Source of the DNA: Manis javanica
Taxonomy: Eukaryota > Chordata > Mammalia > Pholidota > Manidae
Assembly: GCF_040802235.1 (NCBI RefSeq)
Contig: NC_133174.1
Span: forward strand, 106,707,647 to 106,771,646
Length of the DNA stretch: 64,000 nucleotides
Direction: 5' to 3'
Of the stretch, positions 41,273 through 54,441 are shown one piece after another. How positions within the stretch are numbered: position 1 is the stretch's first letter; every line of letters starts with the position of its first letter. The position numbers were made by a program, and so were the translations under genes. The notes beneath the pieces were generated by a model. The model saw only the letters and a program-made list of their open reading frames with translations. It had not been told where the DNA came from and made no database searches.

Positions 41273-42615
41273 CTCCCCTTTCTTTCAATGTGTACTTTGT
41301 CTTAAATAAAGCCTTCTCAATGCTCAACTTACTGAGTTTTGTCTCTGTGCAGTTCCAAGCCTCTTGGGAGGTTAATAAAAGACCCTTTTCCCAGTGGTAA
41401 GACTTCACTATTTCATTCAATTTTCTAGACTTGAGCACAAGTCTTCACTCTCTGTTCTACTTCAGACAAGTTAGGAAGGGCTATTGAGATCACTGATTTG
41501 GGCTTCCAAGTTCCTGTCGCCTGGGTGACCGGGACAGGACTGCAGCTGTAGATCATGCCCTTTATTAGCCTGCCTGAAAATCTCCTTTCTTTGCCTTTGG
41601 GAAGTTCTTAGAACATAATCTCACTCCATCCAGTGCTCTGCAGCTCACCCAAATCCTGGGATGCTAGGGGCTTAGTTCCCATGCTATGCAGATTCATTCA
41701 AGTGAACACCAGGTGACCTGGCTTCAGGAGCTGGCAAGAGATCTGCCCTATGCTGAGCAGGAGTTCAGTGAGCTTCCCTTTCCTCCCTATGTTCTTCCTG
41801 GCACTCTGCTGCCTGCTTGGCTGCTGCCTTTCACTACTACTCTCACTTTAATGAACTCCTCCCTTACCTACACTCCTTGACCTGTTAGATAATTCTTTCT
41901 CCATCAGAGTCAAGAACCCTCCCCTGTCCAGGTTGAAGTTTCACCTAGTGTTCAGGGAGAGACCTCCCCAGACACAGCAACTGCCAGACAACATCACCAG
42001 AAAGTCAACTCTGTGAGGAAAAGGGCTCCCTTTGTCTCTCTATCCTCAGCTCTCAGATTAGTGCCAGACAAAGGGTAGGTGCTATGGAAACATCATTTGT
42101 GTTGCACTGGGAGGGGGGATAAGGTGGGGAGGGGTGAAGCCATCAGCAGGCCTCAGCCCCAAGAAGGGCTTTTACTGAGTCCTTCAAACTTTTCCTGTTC
42201 ACCTTCCAGAAACCGCTGCAACCTAAAATTTTCAATTGATTTATTTTCATTTCCTTTAAATTCCATGTAAGTACTACAAGAATATATTCTCCTTGGACAA
42301 AAAAGGAAAACTTTGCAGCTATAACTAAAGTCTCCTTGGGCATCCCTGCCCATCCCCAGGCCCACTGGGAGTAACCCTAATTATAACCGCTGTTAGAGCT
42401 TTGGTGTGATCCTTCAAGCAGAGCCCAGTTGGCGCATTTACATCCATAAGCATGCATACATGCAGACATAGAGTGGTGCGTTGTGGGTGTTCTTTTACAT
42501 AAATTAGATCCCACTATTCTTGTTGTTCTGCAGCTTAGGTTTGTCACTTACCAGGCTGCCTGGGAGATTAACAAACAATTACTGTGCGCTTCCCCTGTGC
42601 CGTGTACTATTCTAG
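41273..42615 (+). mobile_element. LTR tail, L2 relic and unassigned DNA
   Basis: 41280-41400 looks like the end of another LTR (TTAAATAAAGCCTTCTCAA). About 41620-42090 reads as an L2 3' end. The rest resembles old L1 at low confidence. Confidence 0.4.
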
Positions 42616-42940
42616 TGTTACTGAGCCAAGCTGTGCGTTTGCCAGTGCATGGTGGAAAACCAAGCACCAAGGCACTGGTTTTTGCAGAAAGAAAGTTTTA
42701 TTGTCAGGCAGCCGAACATGGAGACAGGGGGCAGGGCTTGAATCTGTCTCCCCAACCTGAGATGGAGCACAGAGTTCATGCAGGAGGTTTCTGCATGTTT
42801 AGCAGAGTTGGTGAAAGTAACAGAATGGGGCAGGACTTTTCTTGTTTGCCTGCAAAGCATGTTAACATGTCACTACATACACTGTATGTTCAAAAAATCA
42901 TGGCTAAACCCTGCCCAGAGGGAGAGATTTTAGTAGGGTA
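42616..42940 (-). mobile_element. old LTR-like relic
   Basis: On the minus strand there is a CAATAAAACTTTC signal near 42695 and an LTR-like base composition. Family and ends are not defined. Confidence 0.35.
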
Positions 42941-43174
42941 ATGAACAAAAGGTGACTAGATGGTCTGAAACTGTGCACAGGCTCCAGGAGGGTAGGTGGG
43001 CTCAACCAGCTTGGACCCATTTGCTCCTAGTGAGGCTGGCTCCAAGCGTCCTGCAAAATGACATGTCTTAGAAAAGACGGCACAGAAAGCAGTAATGAAT
43101 TTTACCAGGGGCAGGAAATGACTTACAGCTTTTTAATTAGAAGGCTGCCATTTCACTAGGAGCTGGAAAGACCT

Positions 43175-45160
43175 TAGTGTACAACACAAACACACCTGCC
43201 CTGGTGGAGCTCACATTCTGATGGAGGGAGACAGCCAATAATAAACAAAGTAAGTGAATAAAGTAGTGGGAGAGAGTGCATGGCAGGAGGGGTTGCAGTT
43301 TTAAGTAGGATGGTCAGGGAAGGCCTCACCAAAACCTGAAGGAGGTAAGTGAGCAAGCCAACCAGCTATGGGAGGAAAGAACATTCCAGGCCAGGAGTGG
43401 CCAGCATATTGGAGGACTAGCAGGGAGGTCAGGTGATTCTCAGGGCAGGGTGAGTGTCGTGGACAACAGTTGTTCTTGTTTAGAATAAGATGAAAACATT
43501 GGGCAGTCCTGAGCAGAAAAGTGATGTGATCCAATTGATGTTTTACCAAGAACTGAGAAGCGGCTGCATTCTGGATATATGTGAAGATAGAGCTGACAGG
43601 ACTTGCTAATGAATTGGATGTAGGGTGTGAGATGACCCCAGGGTTTTTGGCCTGAGTGACTGAAAGCATCGAGTTGCCGTTTCTGAAATGAGGAAGACTG
43701 TGGGGAGAGCAGGTTTAGGGGGAAGGCATCAGAGATTTGTTGTTGAGCCTGCTAAATATGACAAGGCATGTCAACATCCAGGTGGCAATGTCAAGGAGGT
43801 GGTTGGTTAGACAGGTGTGGAGTACAAGACAGAGGTCCTGGCTGGAATATATTTACAGCTGTGGGTCTGGGTGAAACCACTAGGAAACACTAGGAAAGAA
43901 AAGAGATCTGAGGACACAGCCTTGGGGCATTCCACCAACTAGAAGTCAGGAGATGAGGAGGAACCTGCCAAGGATGCTGAGAACCAGTGAGACAGGAGAA
44001 AGGCCAGAAGAATGTGGTGGCTTGGAGGAGGAGGGACAGGTCAACTTTATCAATTGTGCAGAAAATTGATCCATGGATTTGGTAGCATGTAAGTTGTTGA
44101 TGATTGTATAGGGAAAAACCTCATTTTTTCCCCTTCCTATGTCAGGAAAAAAACAGCTCTTCCTGGTTTGTTTCTTCCCTGCATGTCTCCTTTACCTTCA
44201 TAGAAAACATTTCACTTCTCACACTTCTGGTCACGAAATGTGTGAAGGTTTGTCTCCACACCAACAAGCAATTCTCAAACACCAACAAGGTGTCCAGGAT
44301 TTCAGCTTAATTCTGATACTATTGACCCATCAGAGAACATCAGATTCCACAGGTTAATAGCTCAGGCCCACAAGACTGCCCCTTTCACCCCAACTTCAGA
44401 TGCCAGTTGCAAGCCCAGGTTATCACTATAGATATAGATCAGGGCTATAGATCAGAAGTTCCCATAACCCCCTCCTTAAATTTGATTAATTTGTTGGGGC
44501 AGCTCACAGAACTCAGGGAAACATGTTTCCCAGTTTATTATAGGCTATGATAAGGAGGACAGATGAACAGCCAGATGGAAGAGAAACACAAGGTGAGGGC
44601 TGGGAGGGTCCCAGGCACAGGATCTTCTGTCCCCATGGATATGAGGTGTGTCACCCTCCTGGTGTGGATGTGTTCCCTTACCTGGAAGCTCTCCAAACCC
44701 TACTATTGGGATGTTATGGAGGCTTCCTCACTTAGGCATGATCAATTAGTAACTTCCATTTTCAGCCCCTCTCCCCTCTCTGGAGGATAGTGGGGCAAGA
44801 CAGAAAATCCAAGCTTCTAACCATGGCTTGGTTTTTCTGGTGACAAAACCTTATCCAGGAGCCCTCCAGGAGCCCACCCAGAGTTGCCTCCTTAGAACAA
44901 AAGGTACTCCTAGTGCTCTTATCGATTAGGAAATTACAAGGGTTTTAGGAGCTCTGTGCCAAGAACTGGGGACAGAGACCAATATATATATTTTTTTCTA
45001 TTATCTCACAATGATCTCAGGTGGGAGCAAAAGCCCAGTTGGAGTATGTAAAAAAGAGGGCCGAAGGACAGGGGCCAGCCAATGCAGGTAGCGCTGTTGA
45101 ACTGCTTAGAAAAAGGGAAGGAGGAAAATGGGGCAATAGCTAGAAGAAACTGTTTTTCTT
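43175..45160 (+). mobile_element. unnamed long ancient repeat with an older LTR-like insert
   Basis: Same repeat type as 7195-8590 (GGTCAGGGAAGGCCTCACC, GTTTTTGGCCTGAGTGACTG, TTGGGGCATTCCACC). It is interrupted at about 44480-45000 by the repeat also present in inverse at 23530-23770. Confidence 0.5.
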
Positions 45161-45349
45161 ATTCTTCAGTTGGAGAATAAAGAGCATATTTGTATGCTAA
45201 CAGAGGAGATTCAGTAGAGAGAGGAAAATTGATGATAGAGGAGAGAAGGGACAACTGGTAGAGCAAGGTCTTTCAGTAAGTGAGAGGAAATGGGATTGAA
45301 TGCTGAAGTGAAGCATTGACAATTCATTATAGTAAGAGGACTTTGCTCA

Positions 45350-46275
45350 GTATAGAATCTTCAACCCTAAAGGTTGGAGAAGATCTTAGAGTGATGTGCT
45401 CCAACTTTCTGCCATAGGCGGGAATTCCCCCAATTCAGCCTCTCAGAAAATACTGGGCCAGCCTCTGCTTGAACATCTCTAATGATGAACTGGCTACTTC
45501 CCCAAGCAGCCTTTTACAGTTTAAGACCTCTTATATAGGTTAGGGAGCTCTTTGTAATTGTACTGCACCAAAATCTGCCTCTCTTTCGATTTTACCCCCT
45601 GGTCCTGGCTCTGTGCTCCAGGACCATAGAGATCCACAGTAACATAAGTTGCTAAGCATTTTGCTGATTTCAAGAACTGTTTTATAGACACCCTCTCACC
45701 AAATCCTCACAGCAGCACAATGAGGAAAGTATTATTCACCCCCATTGCACCAATGAAGAAACTGAGGCTCAGGGAGATTACCAAAGGGAGCAGGCTTAGT
45801 AAACTGCAGAGCCATGAATCCAGCTGAGGGTTCCTGAGTCCAAAGCCCACACTTGCCACTCCTCCACTCTGCCTTGAGTCCCCTCCCTCTCTCCTACGTG
45901 CCAGACCTTCGATTTCTTAAAGGCAGCTGTCATGTTCCCCATAAGCCTCTCCTCCTCCAGCTAAACATACTCAGTTCTTTCAACCATTTCTCATCAGGAG
46001 TCTGTTCACTCCTGGCCACTCCAACAGATGGGCTGCAAAAACTAAGCACCATATTCCAGGCCAGTCCTGTGCAGAGCAAACTTCCTGTGTCTCCACCCCC
46101 TTTGCTCAGAACAGTGTCCTGTCATTTCAGTAGCCTAGAATCAAATTCCCATGTTAGTAATGAAGCCTCATCAAGCTGTTGTCTTACTCATTTTTCACTC
46201 ATAAATATGAATAATTTGCATATGTGTTTGGTCTGTTTTGTTCCTTTACAAAATCTTCATCCCCAGGAGCCCTGA
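45350..46275 (+). mobile_element. L3/CR1-like LINE relic and a MIR
   Basis: The CAGCTAAACATACTCAGTTC and CACCATATTCCAGGCCAG blocks are typical of CR1/L3-type LINEs. A MIR (about 45640-45800, GAAACTGAGGCTCAGGGAG) lies in the middle. Confidence 0.5.
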
Positions 46276-47630
46276 GAAACAAGTGTTATATGAACACAGA
46301 AGGAGATGCATGAGGCAGACCCGACATTTAATTATACTTTGAAATGTGTGGGGAAGTGTGAAACATATCCGACTTGCTAGATTGGCATGTGGGCCCTATC
46401 TGTCTTTGGAAGGAGTGTGTCCTCCCTCTGGATCTCAATGAATGAAACCATGTTGAATTATTGCATCCATGTGGGTTTCCAGCAGCTCTGAGCGTCTGGC
46501 AGACAGGAAACGAATCAAGTGACTATTCTTCCTGGCCTGCTCTTGCCAAACCAGCTGCCAGGAGACCCTTGGAACAGAATTCCTAATGATGCCAGCTGGC
46601 CAACTGGAACCGGTGGCCAAACTGGGGCCGATTCTGCCTTGTGCCTAGGGGAGCAGCCAAACTTCCAAAAAAATGGGACCCATTCCTGTGATGGGGAATA
46701 CTGAGCTGTAGGCTTCAGGGGCCTAGAACACCCAGAAGGCAATTGACCCTGATCCCTCAACTGTCCTGGCAGGACCAGGCAGGGTTATTTTTTATTTTCG
46801 AGGGGTTAGCAACCTGTGGCATGTATGCCAAAGATGACATGCACACTCATTAACAATGGCACTGGGACTGGCTACAGTGCTCTCTGCCCCTCCCTTTCCC
46901 TACTGTGTGTGGGCACCACTAGCCACCCACTAGAAGAGCTGACCCTGGGTAGTGTCTTCTCTTGAATGCTCAGCTTGAGGTTCTCCTTGCCCCTTCTACC
47001 AACCTGGACAAAATCCCCAGCACATCAGATTAAGGGGTCATGCTGTTAGCAGACCAATTGTGAGGGCTGGCCCACACTAAGTGAGTGGAAACAAAGGGAG
47101 TGGTTTCCCCAAGGCCAGAGAATGCACAAATGACCATGACCGACACAGTGCCAGTAAAGGCACGGGCCCTTTTCTTGATCTCCAAAAACAGAACAAATAA
47201 TAATGAGGTATGATACAAAATATACCCAAACATGCTTCAAGGAGATATCACCAGATTCTGCCCATTTGAGTCAGAACAATGTTTAAATGCACTCAGCCCA
47301 AAGACAGTTGCTGAAACATTGAGGCCAAGCCTTGCTTTGGTCATCTAAAAAAGATGCCACAAACCCAAGCAGGGGACTATTCTTCTGTTATTTACTTCAT
47401 GCAGGCGGCAGACATGGTCTCACAGAGGAGCAGCCCTGAAATGCAGGACATGTACGGCAGAGGCCAGTGTGCCTCCAGGAAAGGTCTCCAAGGCCAGAAT
47501 TCTCTCCCTTACCAGGCTGCTACATGTCTGAGATATCCACCATTAGAGCTACTCCTTCAGGATAAGGCATTGAAGGCCCCTATCACAAGGCAAACATTTC
47601 AGGCTATTGGTGAAACACCTGCCCCTTGAG
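46276..47630. other. unique intergenic DNA
   Basis: No gene or confident repeat. Short frames near 46435-46760 and 47354-47629 have no recognisable domain. Confidence 0.4.
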
Positions 47631-47850
47631 CCACACTGCCTGGGTCTGAATCCCAACTCCATCACATATTAGCTGCGCCATCTTGGGTGAATCACTTAAC
47701 CTCTTCCCTTCTCTTTGCCTCAATTTCCTCATCTATAAAATGAGGGTAATAATGGATTCAGTGAGTTAACACACATAAATTTGGAGCAGCAGCTGGCATG
47801 CCAGGAAGTGCTCACCAGATGTAAACTGTCAGCATTATGATGGGGCCAGA
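47631..47850 (+). mobile_element. MIR SINE
   Basis: A clear MIR: GCCTGGGTCTGAATCCCAAC, TTAACCTCTTCCC and TCATCTATAAAATGAGGGT in order. Confidence 0.8.
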
Positions 47851-48941
47851 TGGTGAATGCAAGGTAAGAAACAATGTGGGCTCAGGGCCTGGTTTCCAGA
47901 CTCCGCTCATCTCCCTGTCATGACTGGAGCCACTTTCTGAGGATCAACCGACCCTCTAGCTACAGGCTTAGCCCTGTCCCAGGCTCTAAGGCCAGAAAGA
48001 CATCAGCAGCTCCAGCCCAGCATGCCGGGACTCTGCCAGGGTCACTCTTCCTGCTAGCCCAGCACTGATTTCAGACCTCCATTCTGATAACTGGGCAATA
48101 GTCCCCTTGCACCCAAGGCCTAGTTCCCCACCCCACCCCACCCCTCACATTGTGCCTCCATTCTGGCTTTCAGTCCTTGCCTTTACCCTTGTACATACTT
48201 GGGGGACCATAAACTAGATGGGAAATTGAGACATAAGTCATTTGAGAACCATTCAGGATGCTCTGTGATAAAGTGCTGGGTGGGGTGCTATCCACTACAA
48301 GGATTCTGTGAAGGGGAAAGTGATTAGGATTAGAGTGGTCAGGCAGAGCTGCCTGGAGGAAGCAGAGTGGAGATAGGTAGCATTTGCACTGACAGAAGGT
48401 GGGAAGGAAAACCAAGTCTGGTCACCTGCCTAGAGCTTTAGCTTAGCCCCCTAACACTCATTTTACATGTAGTTCCACTTCCCCAGTTCCTCACCATCTG
48501 TCCTGTCCCACAGCAGTTAACTGGGTCACGGCCAGCTGTACCTGAAGAGATGGCGATGCCTACCGAAACTGAGAACAGCAGTGGCATCTCTGGATCCCAG
48601 GGACAGTAGAGTGATGTTGCCTGTTGATGGCCGGTCAGTTGGAGCACTACCAAGGAAGCCCTTGAAATAAAAATGCTGTTGGAGCCTTAAAGCCAGTATG
48701 ATTATCATTCAAAGCCAACCACCTCATTCTTCTTGGAGACCTCCCAGAAGAATAGGATTGGGCCTTTATTGTCTTTCACAAACCCTTAGCATCAGACTCA
48801 ATTTGAGGTGTATCAAATCCTTTCCATAATCCTTTGGGAACCATTTGCAGGCAGCTCACCACTCTTCTGGCTTGGAGTTGACCACTCCTGCCCTCAAAAT
48901 AACAGACTATGGGCATGGGTAGCAGACAGGATTTGTCTATA
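47851..48941. other. unique intergenic DNA
   Basis: No gene or nameable repeat seen. Confidence 0.4.
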
Positions 48942-49140
48942 TCAGTGCTTCTCAAACTATCTGTGATGAAAGGTTTTTTTGTTTAATTTCCAATCTGTCA
49001 TGAACAGATACTTTTGTAAAATACAAAAAAAATGAATTGTGTGCTTGGATGCCACAGCAATATTGAATTTCTGTGTTTCTAAACTCTTAATTTCTTATCT
49101 TGTTGGACTGTCATCAGTCCATAGACCACACTGTTCTAAG
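48942..49140 (+). mobile_element. possible hAT-type DNA transposon relic
   Basis: Opens with CAGTGCTTCTCAAACT, which resembles hAT (Charlie/MER5) terminal repeats, and ends near CCACACTG. The matching far terminus is weak. Confidence 0.35.
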
Positions 49141-49264
49141 CCTCTTTGGACTCCATCTGCTCAGTGAGGAGATGCTGACAACATGGATAGTGGGCTCCCT
49201 AAGAAAGCCTAGCTCTGCTGACATTCTGTCCATTGCCTAACCAAAGCAATGACAGAAGGGATGC

Positions 49265-49990
49265 CAGACTGGTAGAAGGTCTGTCACTTGCTAGGAGCCA
49301 TGTAGCCTTGGATAAGTTGCCTAACCTCTCTGAGCCTCAGTTTCTGCATCTGTAAAATGAGTACGTTTCTGGTGAGAACTGTTCTGAAAATTCATTGAGA
49401 TATAATCCATGGAAAGCAGTTGGCACAGTGCCTGGCATGTTGCTAACTCTTATTGTGCACATACCACAACAATATGGTCTATGAGGGGGTGGACTAGAGG
49501 CAATACTTCAGAGCTCAGGTTTGGGAGTCGCTCCATTTTTCACGTGGAAGGCCAGCATGGCCACCAACTCCATTTTCTCATCTGTAAGATGTAGATAACA
49601 CTTGTAGTTGCCTCATAGGGCTGTGAGGAGGATTCAGTGCTTAGCTCTGTGTGTCTAGCACATAGTAAGTACTCAACTGGTAGATTCCACTTTTTCCCAT
49701 ATCTTCTTCCTAATCCTAACCCCTACGTTGCCATAAACCACCCAGAGGGAACTGTTCCCTCAGCTGGGAGAATATGATTGAGCAGTCTTCCCCCACCCTG
49801 GTGTCTGAAACCAGAAACTATGTGTCACTGCACCAGCCAGTATCTTTTGGTTGTAATACAAGAAGCATGGGCACTGGAGTCAAACAGACCTCTCTGAACA
49901 CCTGCTCTATCACATACTAGCTATGTAGCCTTGAGTGAGTTTCTTTACCTGTCAGTACCTCAGTTGTCTCATTTGTGAAATAGAGCCCAT
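49265..49990 (+). mobile_element. three MIR SINEs
   Basis: MIR sentences lie at about 49265-49460 (TCTGCATCTGTAAAATGAG), 49560-49690 (TCATCTGTAAGATG) and 49840-49985 (GGAGTCAAACAGACC). No coding potential. Confidence 0.7.
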
Positions 49991-50734
49991 GCACTGAACC
50001 AGCTGTCTCCAAAGTGGGGTGTATAACATGATTCACTGAACTGTGAGAAGAAACTATTAGTGCTTCTATTTGAATTTATATTATAACAACAATATAAGAG
50101 AAAACATAACATACACAACACACGGGTTGATCCTGGCACCCTCATTTGGTCCATATATAAGATGGTCACTGATGGATATCCTGAAGGGGGAACAGGAATT
50201 CCACAACACAGAAGCGCTGATGTTGGGTCCTGCCCTAGTTTATTTTATTTTGAGCCGATTGCAAAGTTCTGCAATTTCTGTGTTGGGTTGTGAATTTACA
50301 GATGATGGCATCTGGTTTTAACTAAATCAGTCCTCCCCAAATGGAACAGTGGCTTGAAAAGATTCCTACAAATAAACCACAGCCTGACTGAAGATAATAT
50401 GAAGAATACAAGTACAAGTGGGCAATAGGAAAACAGCAAAACTGATTTATCTCCCATTCCTAGTATGAGCTTTCCATCAGCCCCTTTACAAAGTAAAATT
50501 AACATTGAACAAATTGATTCTGATAAGACATCAATCCCCCCGCCAAAACCCAGAAAATACCAAGAGAGTTACTCAAAGCACGATTCACATCCACTTTGCT
50601 CATAACAAAATCACTTTAAGTGTGTACTTTGCCTTGATACACTACTACTAATAACATGAAACTGTCATGATTAGCAAGATCTTTAAAATCTAAGCATCCC
50701 CCAAAACGGAATCTTAACTGATCTATGGTGGTAG
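49991..50734. other. intergenic, nothing recognised
   Basis: AT-rich; no gene. Some text (CACAGAAGCGCTGATGTTGG) hints at an old DNA element, unassigned. Confidence 0.35.
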
Positions 50735-51185
50735 ATGTTAAGATGGTGGCAGGTAGTTTTCATGACAGTTTTGAAACGGAGATTCTTTGACATTCCTCCT
50801 TTTGACAGGAGGCGTCTATGTCCCCTTCCCTTGAATCTAAGAAACCAACAGAGTATGGTGGGAGGAATGGTGTCCAACTACCAAAGCTAGATTGTAGACC
50901 ACATAGAGAAGCCATCTATAAGTGTTCTGGCCAGCAGCCCCAGCTCAAGTTCTGGCTAACAGCCATCACAGAATGACAGACATGTGAGGAAAGATATCTC
51001 CAGATGATTTGAGCCTCCAGGTGTACGGTCACCCCCAGCAAATGCCCCAGACACCATGCAGCAGAGACAAGTCATCCCCATCTGCCATTTGAATTCCTGA
51101 CCTACAGAATCCATGAGCATAAGAAAATGGTTATTTTCCACCACTAAGTTTTAGGGTGATTTGTGACACAGTAATAGGAACTGAA
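50735..51185 (+). mobile_element. MLT1-type MaLR LTR
   Basis: Ends with the MLT1 closing text CCACCACTAAGTTTTAGGGT and ACACAGTAATAGGAACTGAA. The middle has the ACCACATAGAGAAG and CAGACATGTGAGG blocks. Confidence 0.65.
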
Positions 51186-51379
51186 GGCAGGGTGAAAGGG
51201 AGGGGCACAAGGGAGATTTCTGGATGCTGTGGTATCCTGCTTCTGGATCTGGGCATTGGTTACACAGCTGTGTTCAGTTTGTAAAAATTTCTCAAGTTGT
51301 ACATTTATGATTTGTGTACTTTTCAGTATGAATGTCAAAATTTCTTTAAAGGTTTACATTTTAAAAAAGGGCCAACCAA

Positions 51380-51850
51380 AACATAAAGATAAATCTCTGC
51401 TATTTTTTCAGCAATGTTTAACATCATGTGATTTTTTTCAATATAGCACTTTATTAAATCTCATTGAACATCAAGATAAGTGTTTAGAAGCTTAATTTGA
51501 AGTTTCTTGCTAAATAATGAAAAACAGAAGTTCACAGATCTCTGGGAAAATACTTGTTTTAAATATCATGGTAAAATGGTCACAATAAATCCATGTGAAA
51601 CATATGGTGACAAACTAAAATCCATTCCTTTGTCAGCAGAAACTGTTGGAGGGCATCCAGAAAACATTGCTGACGATTTGAACAAATAGTATGACAATAA
51701 ATGATACAGTGTGGGAGGTTTGCTGTCAGGCCGGATAAAATGTTTCTAACATTTTTGGCTTTGTATTTGCTAGATTCCGTTTCAATAACGAAATCCACAA
51801 AGAGCTACTTTTTTGTGGGCTGCTTAAGGAAAGGATGAAGAAGATACAGT
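51380..51850 (+). pseudogene. possible hAT-transposase-like pseudogene
   Basis: Broken plus-strand frames contain KLKSIPLSAETV followed by a NIADDLN segment, then in another frame RFNNEIHKELLFC. The order and wording resemble the hAT (Charlie-type) transposase family that also gave rise to ZBED5, GTF2IRD2 and FAM200 domesticated proteins. Stops and frame changes exclude a working protein. Recognition is by motif memory only. Confidence 0.4.
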
Positions 51851-51960
51851 CTGAACAGAGGTGATTGGCTTAATTTTTTTTACTGTCTTATAGAAAAACT
51901 GGAAATACAGTTTTTCACACTAATGAAGTGCCACTCTGACAGGAATCTTTTTTTCAAAAG

Positions 51961-53233
51961 GTGGGGGAGGATTTCAATATAAGTTTACTGAGAAAGCTGG
52001 TAAGCTACTAACAGCAAAGATATTGAAGCCTGAAATATGTAAAGTGCTATAGGATTCACCAATACGGTATAGAAACTAGACTTTTGATATATAGTAAAAT
52101 TGTTACGGTGCTCTATTTGATAACAAGACAGGGAGTGACACCTCCTTTTGTTACTTTGATACCACAGAGGTTGGCCAGTTATTTTGCAGCAAACTCCTAC
52201 AAAGAGTTTTCAGCCTAAAAGATACACTTTCCTGTCACACACAGATGCATTTCAAATTTACTGATCTTTTCGTGGTATCCTGTAACAGTCACCAGACATT
52301 AAAGAAAAGACAATGATAACCACCACACCCAATCTAGCTCTTCAAGGTTAAGTTAATATTTTAACAATGAGTGAGAGAGTAAATGCTTGGGAAGGAAACT
52401 CAGTACATGGAGGGAACATTTGGAAAATGGATATATATTTGTGTGTTCATTGTTACGTAATTTTCTTACCAAAAATGATATAAGTTACATACCTAGAAAG
52501 CCCGTCATATCTGCACCACTTAAAAACCTGGGACTGAAAATATCTACACTGGTTTAAAATTTTTCGATGTACAGTTTTTGTGGGTTTTGTTAAAAACACA
52601 GAAGTGCACTGAGCACCAGGAAAAGTGACGATTTGCCAGCTTAGTTTCATCCAAAAACATTGCATGATTGGTGGGTAGAATTGAAAAATGAGAATCCTGA
52701 TTGAGTAGGCCTAGCCAATGGAATTTGCCTTCCACTGGGAGCTGTGCATCTTTTTGAGACATCTTTCTCATCTATGATAGCAACTGAAATCAAGTGCTGA
52801 CATGAACTAAACTTAGCACCACACCTTTGCTTAGCTGTATTACAGTGTTAACCTGAGGTTTTTTTAAAAGGAAGCATATACAATCACATTCTCTTGTGAA
52901 AAAATTTATTAATAATAACATTTCAGTGAGAGTCAAATAGGTTTTGTACTGTGATTAATATAAAAAGTTTAGTTACTTGAAATGTTTATTTCCTCCTGTC
53001 TCATTCATTTAAAACTTCCTTTTTGTGTATGCTTTAGAATGTACATACATATTAGCAGAGTAACACTCACACATCATTTTGAAACTACAAAACACTCAAA
53101 TGTTGAGAATACCTGCTCACAATATTTTTATTAGAGGAATGTGCAATCAAAAGAGTTGGGAGACCACTGCTTTAATGCTGTCTACCTTGTTTTAAGCATC
53201 AACAAGATCAGGAATGTAATGTACTTGACACAT
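51961..53233. other. AT-rich intergenic DNA
   Basis: No gene identified. Minus-strand frames at 52453-52771 have no known domain. Confidence 0.35.
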
Positions 53234-53244
53234 AAGTCCTCAGT

Positions 53245-53399
53245 GAATACTATTAATGACTCTATAACATCTTACTATGTGATAGTGACTGCACTGGAGG
53301 GGGCTGAGGACTTGAGAATATGGGTGAAAGTTGAACCACTGTGTTGTGTACTTGAAACCATTATAAGACTGTGTATTAATGATACTTTGATTTAAAAAA
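53245..53399 (+). mobile_element. 5'-truncated LINE-1 3' end
   Basis: Has the L1 3' UTR text CTATAACATCTTACTATGTG and TGTATTAATGATAC with an A-rich tail, flanked by an 11-bp duplication AAGTCCTCAGT (53234-53244 and 53400-53410). Confidence 0.8.
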
Positions 53400-53410
53400 A
53401 AGTCCTCAGT

Positions 53411-54387
53411 AAAGGCAGGCTCCTACAATATCCTCTATATGAGTGACTTGTATCTTATAGGCTTGCTGCCTGGATCAAAGAGATCATTTCAAAATATGAA
53501 AGCACTCTCAAAACCGTAAGGGATTATTATTCCTGGCCTTACATATTATAGAAGCCAAGTCCTCTTGAATAAAGTAAGGAAACACTTGGTTCTGCTCGCC
53601 ATCCTCCTCTCTCCAGATCCTTCGCATTCTCTTCAAGAGGACACCCTAGCCTTCTCACCACTGCCCCCGATGCTAGGACCTCTGAACTTGCACCTGCCTA
53701 AGGGCCAAGGGTGAGCAGCCTGGCCCAGGGTAAAAATCTGAATTCACATCAACAAAGAGCTTGCAAGGTATCTTTGCTCCAAGGTCGAAATCTGTGCGAC
53801 CTAGAATGGCCTCACTCTCTAGTTGGTTAGAGCGCCCTCTTGTGTCTCCACATGGTAATACTTGAGGTCTTTTCCAGGTCACAACATTCTTTTCGTCTCA
53901 GTATCAATAAAATGTGTAATGGAAATTTTTTTCCTTGTCACACTTCAGGGCCTATGCTTGACACTTGGAATCCAGTTAAGTCATTGTAGCCTGAGTCTTA
54001 GGTAGGTTTCCTGCTTTCACTCAGGTCTAAAGATTTCTTTTTGCGCTAGGCACACCCCTTTGTCCTCAGTCATTTTGAAAAACCCTGGTCTCACAGTTCA
54101 CAGAGGTCAACTTGCCTACCACCAAGCTTACCCAGCTCCCAAAAGTAAGATCATAACTTTTTTCTAAAAAGTATATCACACTTTACTGAAGATCTGGGGG
54201 GAAAAGTAATTCCAAAGTACTAGGAAATAATTTTTTAAGTGTTTACTAAATATGGTTTGTTCTATAGTCTGTCTAAGTAAAAGGTATCCAGAATGTTAAA
54301 CTTTTCACAGGGGTAACCCCATGTAAAGCCCTAGCACTTGAAAAGGGGGAAATGAAAGCCAATTTTAAATACCAGTGGCTTCTGGCA
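53411..54387. other. unique intergenic DNA
   Basis: No gene or nameable repeat. Confidence 0.35.
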
Positions 54388-54390
54388 GTG

Positions 54391-54394
54391 CGCG

Positions 54395-54440
<46 letters not shown>
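54391..54440. repeat. compound (GC)n(AC)n microsatellite
   Basis: An alternating GC run of about 14 bases flows directly into an AC run of about 36 bases. Purine-pyrimidine alternation throughout. Confidence 0.95.
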
Positions 54441-54441
<1 letters not shown>

